From positions 1 to 10,177 of the forward strand of contig JALXES010000120.1 in assembly GCA_027069365.1 (NCBI GenBank): a stretch of DNA of 10,177 bases, written 5' to 3'. The position numbers and the translations under genes were made by a program. Positions 1-5,895 of the stretch are shown piece by piece. Numbering within the stretch: position 1 is the stretch's first letter; each line of letters starts with the position of its first letter. Below the pieces are notes generated by a model. The model ran no database searches. It was not told the origin of the DNA and saw nothing but the letters and a program-made list of their open reading frames with translations. The stretch is from Candidatus Moraniibacteriota bacterium. GTDB lineage: Bacteria > Patescibacteriota > Minisyncoccia > Moranbacterales > GCA-2747515.

Positions 1-57
1 GTCATAATGTTCTTTTAACGCACACAAAACAGTGCGTGCAATGTACCCCCACGACAT
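1..57 (-). CDS. Possible start of a gene running off the left edge
   Basis: An ATG at 57-55 on the minus strand opens a frame of 19 codons that stays open to the window edge. The visible start reads MSWGYIARTVLCALKEHYD. A purine-rich AGAAGG lies about 4 bases before the ATG, a plausible ribosome binding site. It starts 87 bases beyond the sod stop codon and points the same way, so it fits the layout of the window. The fragment is too short to identify a family or to test coding potential. The gap 58-144 shows no convincing promoter, and neither the short GC-rich repeat near 121 nor the hairpin near 18-37 is followed by a T-run, so sod has no recognisable terminator. Confidence 0.35.
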   Translation of the reverse strand, partial: MSWGYIARTVLCALKEHYD

Positions 58-144
58 CGCACCTTCTCTTTGTGTTGCTGATAAATTAGATATTCTCCAA
101 ATAACTCTCCCCTATGCGCCACGCGCTGCTACTTCCATCGGCCG

Positions 145-723
145 TTATGATGCTGTCGTCAATCGTTCCTCACACACACGCCAATCAAGTCCGGCGATAA
201 ATGCATCCATGTACGCTGCACGGTCCAACCCGTACTCTGTGATAAACGCATGCTCAAACACATCCATGACAACAATCGGCGCCGCGCCGGCAAGGTGGCC
301 AAGGTCGTGCTCGTTAATCCACGTATTGAAGAGCGTGTCACTCTCACGGTCGTACGCCAGCACCACCCAGCCAATGCCACGCATCGCGCCACATGCGCGG
401 AAGTCTTCTTCCCACTGCGCCACGGAACCAAAAGCCTTCGTCAACCTCTCCACAAGTAACGGCGCGTCAGAGCTGCTTGTGCTATCTTTTGAGAGGTTGC
501 CAAAGTAGAGCTCGTGCAGGCGCATACCGTTGAACTCCCAGCCAAAACGGCGGCGCAACTCTGCAAAACTTGGCGTGCCCTTTGCGGCCTGTGCCATCTG
601 CTCACTGAGCGCGTTGGTGTTGGCAACGTACCCGGCATAGAGTGTGAAGTGCATGTCCAAGAGGGCATCACTGAACCCTGCCAAGCCCTTGAGATGCGAG
701 AAATCTTTTTGTATATATGTCAT
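145..723 (-). CDS. sod: Superoxide dismutase, Fe/Mn family
   Basis: Converts superoxide to oxygen and hydrogen peroxide in the cytoplasm, using one Fe or Mn ion. The 192-residue product has the four expected metal ligands: H25 (in LLDMHF), H70 (in RLHELYFGN), D154 and H158 (in MDVFEHAF). The second-sphere residue that holds the metal-bound water is Gln in classical Fe and Mn enzymes. Here the N-terminal position is Gly (G66) and the C-terminal position appears to be His (H139, in INEHD). The first helix is one residue shorter than in E. coli SodB between H25 and the gateway tyrosine (Y32). No signal peptide is seen. It lies 85 bases downstream of the peroxiredoxin gene, so the peroxide it makes can be removed by its neighbour. 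The start has no clear Shine-Dalgarno sequence, but the N-terminus fits the family. Metal preference cannot be read from sequence. Confidence 0.95.
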   Translation of the reverse strand: MTYIQKDFSHLKGLAGFSDALLDMHFTLYAGYVANTNALSEQMAQAAKGTPSFAELRRRFGWEFNGMRLHELYFGNLSKDSTSSSDAPLLVERLTKAFGSVAQWEEDFRACGAMRGIGWVVLAYDRESDTLFNTWINEHDLGHLAGAAPIVVMDVFEHAFITEYGLDRAAYMDAFIAGLDWRVCEERLTTAS

Positions 724-740
724 AGACGTGGGATGTCTCT

Positions 741-751
741 AGTGTATATTA
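741..751 (-). promoter_or_regulatory. Weak candidate -10 region for sod
   Basis: In the 85-base gap upstream of sod, the minus strand reads TAATATACACTAGAG, which holds overlapping -10-like hexamers (TATACA, TACACT) about 20-25 bases before the start codon. No good -35 hexamer sits 16-18 bases further up. A short imperfect hairpin (GAGAGA-CAC-TCTCTT) lies upstream, near 768-782, without a proper T-run, so readthrough from the peroxiredoxin gene is also possible. Confidence 0.3.
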
Positions 752-808
752 CCTTGTGAAGCGGAATGAAGAGAGTGTCTCTCCACCCCAATCACAGGAC
801 AATTCGCA

Positions 809-1426
809 CTAGATCTTGCCCACCAAGTCAACACCCGGCGTCAGCGTCTCGTCACCCGGCTTCCAACTTGCCGGACACACCATCCCTTCGTGCTCGCGCA
901 CAAACTTCGCCGCCTCCAGCTTGCGCAGCAACTCGGCAGCGCTGCGGCCAATATCATTGTTGTTGACTTCATATGCGGCCAGCTCACCATCCGGATTGAT
1001 GAGGAATGTGCCGCGCAGTGCGAGACCCTCATCATCAATGTATACGCCAAAGTACTTCGCCAGGTGCCCCGTTGGGTCTGCTGCCATTGGATAAGTAATC
1101 TTACCAATTGCCGGTGACTTGTCGTGCCATGCCTTGTGTACAAACGCCGTATCCGTGCTCACACTCACAATCTCCGCATCCAACTCCTGGAACTTTGCAT
1201 AATTCTCGGCCAGTTCCTCCAGCTCCGTCGGACACACAAACGTGAAGTCCGCCGGATAGAAGAATAGCACAAGCCACTTTCCTTTGAAGTCGGAAATCTT
1301 TACACCCTCTTTAATCTCATCATTCTGAAACACAGTAAATGTGAGGTCACTGACCTTCTCGCCAATAACCGGCGCGCGATTGAATGTCTCACCACACTCA
1401 AGACAAATATTCATTGCTTCTTCCAT
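809..1426 (-). CDS. ahpC: AhpC-type 2-Cys peroxiredoxin
   Basis: Reduces hydrogen peroxide and organic hydroperoxides through a reactive cysteine. From the ATG at 1426 the product is 205 residues. The peroxidatic cysteine is C65 in FYPADFTFVCPTE, a conserved Arg is R138 (LRGTFLI), and the resolving cysteine is C184 in MVCPASWKPG. The end TPGVDLVGKI is typical of bacterial AhpC. An extra CxxC (C8, C11; ICLECG) precedes the thioredoxin fold. The frame opens further up at an ATG at 1477, but that lies only 11 bases after the -10 box, so the true start is more likely 1426, or 1414, which has GGAAG five bases before it. No AhpF or thioredoxin reductase partner is in the window, so the reductant is unknown. 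It is followed by sod, forming an oxidative-stress pair. Confidence 0.93.
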   Translation of the reverse strand: MEEAMNICLECGETFNRAPVIGEKVSDLTFTVFQNDEIKEGVKISDFKGKWLVLFFYPADFTFVCPTELEELAENYAKFQELDAEIVSVSTDTAFVHKAWHDKSPAIGKITYPMAADPTGHLAKYFGVYIDDEGLALRGTFLINPDGELAAYEVNNNDIGRSAAELLRKLEAAKFVREHEGMVCPASWKPGDETLTPGVDLVGKI

Positions 1427-1488
1427 AGTGTTTATTTTTTCTCTAGTTACAGCCCCGACACATCCAGTGTCTGCCATGGAGCTCTTCT

Positions 1489-1518
1489 ATCATACCGTGC
1501 GCATGCTTCCACGGTCAA
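1489..1518 (-). promoter_or_regulatory. Sigma70-type promoter of ahpC
   Basis: On the minus strand TTGACC (1518-1513) and TATGAT (1494-1489) are each one mismatch from consensus and are separated by 18 bases. It lies between the palindromic terminator and the peroxiredoxin gene. Transcription would start near 1482, giving a leader of about 55 bases to the ATG at 1426. This leader includes a small hairpin (GACAC-TGGAT-GTGTC, about 1457-1471). No known peroxide-regulator operator was recognised. Confidence 0.72.
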
Positions 1519-1536
1519 GATTATCTAGTGTCATAA

Positions 1537-1576
1537 TAAACAGAAAAACCACAATATATTGTGGTTTTTCTGTTTA
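1537..1576 (-). terminator. Perfect 40-bp palindrome, terminator after the penicillin-binding protein gene
   Basis: Positions 1537-1576 form a perfect inverted repeat with arms TAAACAGAAAAACCACAATA and its exact complement, with no spacer. On the minus strand the folded core ACCACAAT/ATTGTGGT is followed by TTTTTCTGTTTATT, the form of an intrinsic terminator. It starts 46 bases beyond the stop codon at 1623 and just precedes the ahpC promoter, so it should insulate the two units. Being symmetric, it would also work on the plus strand. A second small hairpin (GTGGC-ACC-GCCAC, 1605-1617) lies directly after the stop codon and lacks a T-run. Confidence 0.8.
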
Positions 1577-1622
1577 GCACTTTATTTGACACAATGCGAA
1601 TTTTGTGGCACCGCCACCAGCC

Positions 1623-3959
1623 CTAATCAAAATCACTATCCTTGCACTTCTCTGTCGGTGCGGGCCCTACAATAATTTTTCGATCCTGTTTCTCATACCA
1701 TTTTTCAATACCTTTCTGCCATGCTCGATACTGCGGGTCCTTTTCAGGATGTTTTGGCATACCGTCCGTAGGATCATCCCTCTTCACATAATGCAGAATT
1801 GGGTGTGCATCAATAAACTTACGCCTCTTGACATCTACTTTGTTGCGTTTGCATGCATCAGACTTCAGGCACCAGAGGTTCTTCTTCTTTGAGATACGGC
1901 ACACTTTCTTTTCCTTCATTGGTGGCACCGTACCATTAATAAGATACCGCCCTTTCTTTTGCACACGACCTTGCTTGTCCTCTTCTCTTCCTCCCTTTTG
2001 ATTATCGCTTCCATCCGGAAAGTGCTCAATCACCGTACCCTCCAGCGCCTGTGCCATGAACGCATGCCAGATTGGTCCCGCCACAACCGACCCGGCGGCA
2101 CCGCCACGCATCGGACGGTTGTCATTGTTGCCCACCCACACACCGACGGCCAATGACGGAGTGTACCCCATCGTCCACGCATCGCGATAACTGTTGGTCG
2201 TTCCCGTCTTTGCGGCAACCGGGCGCTCATCAAACCGCAGCGGATTGTCCGGCACAAATGCCGGAACGCGATAGTCATTGTTGGACAAAATATTGCTCAG
2301 AGCGGCAACGTACTCCTCATCAACGACGCGCGTTCCATCACTATCTTCAAATTTCTCCACAACCGCACCATCCTTATCCTCAATGCGTAGGATACTGACC
2401 AGTTCCTTGCGCACACCCATGTTTGCCAGTGTGGCATAGGCGTGTGTGTGGTGGAGCAACTGCACCTCACCACCACCGAGCACGAGTGAGAGTCCGTAGC
2501 GCCGTGGATTGTCCAGACCCGTCAGACCAAGTTCCTTTGCTAGCTGTGCCGCATTCTTCACACCCACCAGGTAGAGCGCCTTGACGGCCGGGATATTCAG
2601 CGACATCGCCAGTGCGCGCTTGAGTTTTACCGGTCCGCGAAACGACCCATCGTAGTTCTGTGGCTCGTATGGCGTTTCACCATCATCAAAGCGTGTCGGC
2701 ACGTCATACAGGATTGTGTCCGGCGTGTATCCGCGCCGCAGCATCTCCAGGTAGACGTACGGCTTAAACGATGACCCCGGCTGGCGGAAGCGCAGTGCCA
2801 CGTTGACTTGCCCATCAATGTCCTTGTTGAAGAAGTCTGCTGATCCTACCATCGCCAGCACCTGGGCAGTTCGTGGATCAATCGCCACCAGCGCCGCATT
2901 CTGAGCATTATACTTCGCATTCTTCTGCACACCCTCGCGCACAACATCCTCTGCCAGTTGCTGTTTCTCCCAGTCCAGCGTTGTAATGACACGCAAACCT
3001 CGCGTCTGGATTTCCTCCGGCGTGTAGTGGTCCTCCAGATACTCGCGCACGTACATCACAAAGTGCGGCGCATTGATATTCTCACGATTAGCTACAACCT
3101 TCTTGAGCGTATCAATCTCTTTGGCACGCTCTGCTTGCTCCTGCGTGATATAACCCAATCGCGCCATTTGGTCCAGCGCGTAGTGCTGCCGTCGCACAAG
3201 TGCTTCCAGGCGCTTTGGGTTGGCACTGTAGGGCGAGTACCGTGACGGCTGCTGCGGTAGCGATGCCAAGAGCGCTGCCTCATCTAGGGTCAACTCCCGT
3301 GCATGCTTGTCAAAGAACGTCTGTGCCGCCGCCTCAATGCCGTACGCGTTGGAGCCATAGGGAATTTCATTGAGGTAGAGCGAGAGGATTTCGTCTTTGC
3401 TGAATTTTCGCTCCAGCTCTAGCGAGAGAATCACCTCTTTGAGCTTGCGCTCATACGTGCGCTCGCTACTCAACAGCGTGTTTTTGATGAGCTGCTGCGT
3501 AATCGTTGAGCCGCCGCTGCGCCGCCCGCCAAATAACTGTGGTGCGATCTGTGAGAGTGCCGCGCGGAAGATAGATGTGAACTTTACACCATGGTGTCGG
3601 TAAAAATCTTGGTCCTCCAGTGCAATTGTGGCGTAGCGCACAACTGTCGGAATTTCAGTAAAATCAATGACCGTCCGACGTTCCTCGCCGTGGATGTCAT
3701 ACAGCAAGACCGTGCCTGTGCGGTCGTAAATTTTGGTGGACTCCGCCGCCTCGCGCGTGCGCAACTGATCTGCCGGCGGCAAGTCCTTGGCGTAATACCA
3801 AAATACACCTCCGGCACCAATAAGCCCCAGCATGCCGCACACCAGTGCACCCACAAACAGCCACCGCCATACGCACCGCGCGATCCCCCTTTTTTTCTTC
3901 TTGCTATTGTGTGATGCGCCACGCATCTTGCGCCGCACCACCACGTGCCGTGCTCCCAT
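1623..3959 (-). CDS. Class A penicillin-binding protein (PBP1A-like)
   Basis: Polymerises and cross-links peptidoglycan outside the membrane. The 778-residue product begins with a basic tail, then a membrane anchor (about 32-56). The glycosyltransferase 51 domain (about 75-250) has catalytic E115 in EDQDFYRHHG, the GGSTITQQLIKN motif (149-160) and the SKDEILSLYLNEIPYG stretch (187-202), with the second glutamate near E183. The transpeptidase domain (about 330-640) has nucleophile S396 and K399 in GSSFKP, S453-L-N455, and K584-T-G. After it comes a tail of about 130 residues that is rich in Lys and holds cysteines C687, C697, C703 and C772; I recognise no domain there. The start is supported by GGAG and AAGGG just before the ATG. 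It is likely transcribed alone. All catalytic motifs are intact, so the cell should make peptidoglycan. Confidence 0.95.
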   Translation of the reverse strand: MGARHVVVRRKMRGASHNSKKKKRGIARCVWRWLFVGALVCGMLGLIGAGGVFWYYAKDLPPADQLRTREAAESTKIYDRTGTVLLYDIHGEERRTVIDFTEIPTVVRYATIALEDQDFYRHHGVKFTSIFRAALSQIAPQLFGGRRSGGSTITQQLIKNTLLSSERTYERKLKEVILSLELERKFSKDEILSLYLNEIPYGSNAYGIEAAAQTFFDKHARELTLDEAALLASLPQQPSRYSPYSANPKRLEALVRRQHYALDQMARLGYITQEQAERAKEIDTLKKVVANRENINAPHFVMYVREYLEDHYTPEEIQTRGLRVITTLDWEKQQLAEDVVREGVQKNAKYNAQNAALVAIDPRTAQVLAMVGSADFFNKDIDGQVNVALRFRQPGSSFKPYVYLEMLRRGYTPDTILYDVPTRFDDGETPYEPQNYDGSFRGPVKLKRALAMSLNIPAVKALYLVGVKNAAQLAKELGLTGLDNPRRYGLSLVLGGGEVQLLHHTHAYATLANMGVRKELVSILRIEDKDGAVVEKFEDSDGTRVVDEEYVAALSNILSNNDYRVPAFVPDNPLRFDERPVAAKTGTTNSYRDAWTMGYTPSLAVGVWVGNNDNRPMRGGAAGSVVAGPIWHAFMAQALEGTVIEHFPDGSDNQKGGREEDKQGRVQKKGRYLINGTVPPMKEKKVCRISKKKNLWCLKSDACKRNKVDVKRRKFIDAHPILHYVKRDDPTDGMPKHPEKDPQYRAWQKGIEKWYEKQDRKIIVGPAPTEKCKDSDFD

Positions 3960-3984
3960 AGTTTCCCTTATCTCCTATCCCTCT

Positions 3985-4013
3985 AGTGTACCGCAAAATG
4001 CCTAATGTGACTA
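3985..4013 (-). promoter_or_regulatory. Candidate promoter of the penicillin-binding protein gene
   Basis: On the minus strand TACACT (3990-3985) is a fair -10 box. TAGTCA (4013-4008), 17 bases upstream, matches the -35 consensus at only four of six positions. It sits 25 bases before the ATG, and GGAGATAAGGG then provides the ribosome binding site. The same ACACTAGA string occurs upstream of sod and ahpC. The evidence is modest. Confidence 0.35.
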
Positions 4014-4024
4014 TTGCTCAACCA

Positions 4025-4218
4025 TCACTCCTCTATTGCATTTAGTTCAACATCTGTTATCCCCAACTGGTCAAGTACCCAGATGTGGCGCTCGTTTGTT
4101 GGGTCATACTTCCCCACAGAGAAATGCCGCACCTCATCAGAACCCTCAAGTGGTCAAACCATCGCTCATCCTGCACCTTTTCTTGTGTATGCGTTTGAGG
4201 GATTTGCTCATGATTCAT
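4025..4218 (-). pseudogene. Possible small gene broken by a one-base frameshift
   Basis: The 272-base gap between the deacetylase and the penicillin-binding protein is not empty. An ATG at 4218, 13 bases after the deacetylase stop, opens a hydrophilic frame (MNHEQIPQTHTQEK, reaching DERWFDHL near 4150). There the sense appears to pass into the -1 frame, which is open from 4153 to a TGA at 4025 and ends VLDQLGITDVELNAIEE. Joined at the DHL codons, the product would be about 64 acidic residues. A one-base deletion (real or an assembly error) explains it more simply than programmed frameshifting, since no slippery heptamer or downstream structure was noticed. No family was recognised, and random open frames could mimic this. 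Confidence 0.35.
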
Positions 4219-4231
4219 AGATTTTCAAAAC

Positions 4232-4900
4232 TTATCCCATTGATTCTTTCTTTTGGTTATGCAGATAATCATATCGCACCAGTTGATAGTTGTCACGTAT
4301 CAATGTGCGAAAGACATCATCGGTAATGAAGACTAACTCTTCTTCGCGCTGTTGGTTATATGGATAGGAACACTGTGCATCGTAGTATCCCGGATGCGTT
4401 ACCAATTCTGTTACCGCACACGTATTTTCTGCAAGCTGATGCATCAGTTTTTGTGTTCGTGTAGGGTGCCAACTGATGAAGCGGTCCGATGTCGCAATGG
4501 CATGGCGCCGCAGCACCGAACGGTCTTCTGCATACCGCGACCGCACCGGCAAATGATGCGCCTGTGCAACAGCGATGACACTGGCAATATTTTCCGGTGC
4601 AATATGACAGTGTTGGTGTCCATCAAGATAGTCCGGCAAGCGATCAAATAGTGTGTGAAAATGCTGTACTTGCGCCTCCACATCTTCCACAGTTGCACCG
4701 GAAGGTAGCTCCAAATGTACACCGAGTGCAATGTCTCGCGCACAAATCTTTTCCACCTCCACAGACGACCCATACACCATAACAGAAACATTGCGCACAA
4801 TGCCAGCCGTCACGGCGGCAACAATGCCATTATTAAATCTGGCACTCATGCCGTAATCATCCGCTGTTATAAGAAGGTTCTTCCGATGCATTCCCGCCAC
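4232..4900 (-). CDS. YdjC/ChbG-like carbohydrate deacetylase
   Basis: This family removes N-acetyl groups from amino sugars such as chitooligosaccharides, with a bound metal. Family motifs are all present in the 222-residue product: TADDYG (12-17, with D14/D15), GVHLEL (60-65, H62), DGHQHCH (93-99) and THPGYY (168-173). The substrate cannot be predicted. It is somewhat shorter than many family members (about 250 residues). The frame begins with GTG at 4900; an ATG at 4891, preceded by GGCGGGA, is an equally good start and would give 219 residues. It starts 9-18 bases after the stop of the upstream ATP-grasp gene, so it is the last gene of the four-gene cluster. No signal peptide is visible, so it probably acts in the cytoplasm. 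By eye it and the upstream gene are richer in A+T than the yebC, ruvC and fusion genes. Confidence 0.87.
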   Translation of the reverse strand: MAGMHRKNLLITADDYGMSARFNNGIVAAVTAGIVRNVSVMVYGSSVEVEKICARDIALGVHLELPSGATVEDVEAQVQHFHTLFDRLPDYLDGHQHCHIAPENIASVIAVAQAHHLPVRSRYAEDRSVLRRHAIATSDRFISWHPTRTQKLMHQLAENTCAVTELVTHPGYYDAQCSYPYNQQREEELVFITDDVFRTLIRDNYQLVRYDYLHNQKKESMG

Positions 4901-4909
4901 TTACGTCAC

Positions 4910-5887
4910 TTACTTGCTGTGCAGCACGCTACCAATTGATGCGGCAAATGCCTCAAAATTGCGCTCTTTTATATCTTCCGTGCCAACAATGTGCAGCAAA
5001 TCAAATCCCGGCGTCGTATTCATTTCCACCAGAAACGGTCGCCCATTGTCATCAAAGATGAAATCCAATGAATAGTGTGCGTGGGGAAAGGTTTTAAGAG
5101 TCTGTGTGATATCACGCGCCATTTCCATTACGCGTGATGGAATGTTTTCATCCGGTACAAGCACGGCGCGCGCCCCTTGGTGAAAATTAGTAAACAATGA
5201 CCCCTCTGCCGCAATACGTGAAAGCGCATACACAAGTTTGTGGTCCGTATAGATGAGGCGCAAATCAGCAACCTCATCTCGTTGCGAAAATCCGGGGATA
5301 CCCTTCGTACTAACGATAAATTCTTGCACAATCACGGGATATGGGAGAGACGCGGTGTTGACATCCTTTTTCGCACCGATAAAGATGCCGAACCCCCCGC
5401 TGCCATGCAGCGGCTTAATCACCGTTTGACTGCCACTCATCTGCTCCAGCGCAGAGCGCACTTCCGCCGCATTACTGGCAAGAATTGTTGCTGGCATATG
5501 TGCGCTGAATAGCATATATTGTGAAAGCTTGTTGTTGGTGATTGTACGAAAGAGCGGATGGTTGTAAATTGGTACCTTCCGCGCTATCGCCATTTTACGA
5601 TCAAAAAGTTTGTAGTCGTACTTCCCGGCTGTCTTGTCATAAATCGCATCCGGCACAATAGGATTATCAATTTTTATCCATCGTCCATTCTCATATGTCC
5701 ACGCCTTAGTAAACGCTGTAATCTCATCATCAAACCAGTTAATTGACGCGCGATAAAATTTTATATCATACCTTTCGGCGCGCATATACCAATCTTCAAA
5801 TGAAAGGCGCGTTTGTTTTGATGCATCACGAAAGGGTACATCCTTGTACCAATCATCTCCATTATAGATTACGACAATATTCTTCAT
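4910..5887 (-). CDS. ATP-grasp domain protein, RimK/YheC-like ligase
   Basis: ATP-grasp enzymes activate a carboxylate as acyl-phosphate and join it to an amine. In the 325-residue product an N-terminal region (1-115) precedes the ATP-grasp fold. Visible elements are NNK (118-120), VIKPLHGSGGFGIF (156-169; K158 and the glycine-rich loop), VQEFI (187-191), ADLRLIY (207-213), and the metal-binding end YSLDFIFDDNGRPFLVEMN (272-290; D275, E288, N290). NTTPGF follows, as in RimK and D-Ala-D-Ala-ligase relatives. Its N-terminal pre-ATP-grasp part does not suggest a specific known substrate. It starts 8 bases after the fusion gene stop, with no clear Shine-Dalgarno sequence, so translation is probably coupled. 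It may be the second ligase of an envelope-modification pathway. Cyanophycin- or glutathione-synthetase-like roles are not excluded. Confidence 0.85.
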   Translation of the reverse strand: MKNIVVIYNGDDWYKDVPFRDASKQTRLSFEDWYMRAERYDIKFYRASINWFDDEITAFTKAWTYENGRWIKIDNPIVPDAIYDKTAGKYDYKLFDRKMAIARKVPIYNHPLFRTITNNKLSQYMLFSAHMPATILASNAAEVRSALEQMSGSQTVIKPLHGSGGFGIFIGAKKDVNTASLPYPVIVQEFIVSTKGIPGFSQRDEVADLRLIYTDHKLVYALSRIAAEGSLFTNFHQGARAVLVPDENIPSRVMEMARDITQTLKTFPHAHYSLDFIFDDNGRPFLVEMNTTPGFDLLHIVGTEDIKERNFEAFAASIGSVLHSK

Positions 5888-5895
5888 ATTTTTTA

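Noticed and set aside
18..37. Hairpin ACGCAC / GTGCGT near the left edge
   Set aside because: It lies inside the possible new reading frame and has no T-run on either side, so there is no basis for a terminator or regulatory call.
768..782. Imperfect hairpin between ahpC and sod
   Set aside because: It has seven pairs including a wobble pair, and no T-run follows. It is not enough for a terminator.
4014..4326. Two overlapping plus-strand frames in the gap before the penicillin-binding protein gene
   Set aside because: Their translations look random (Ser/Pro/His-rich), no ribosome binding site stands out, and one runs into the deacetylase gene. The minus-strand reading is more protein-like.
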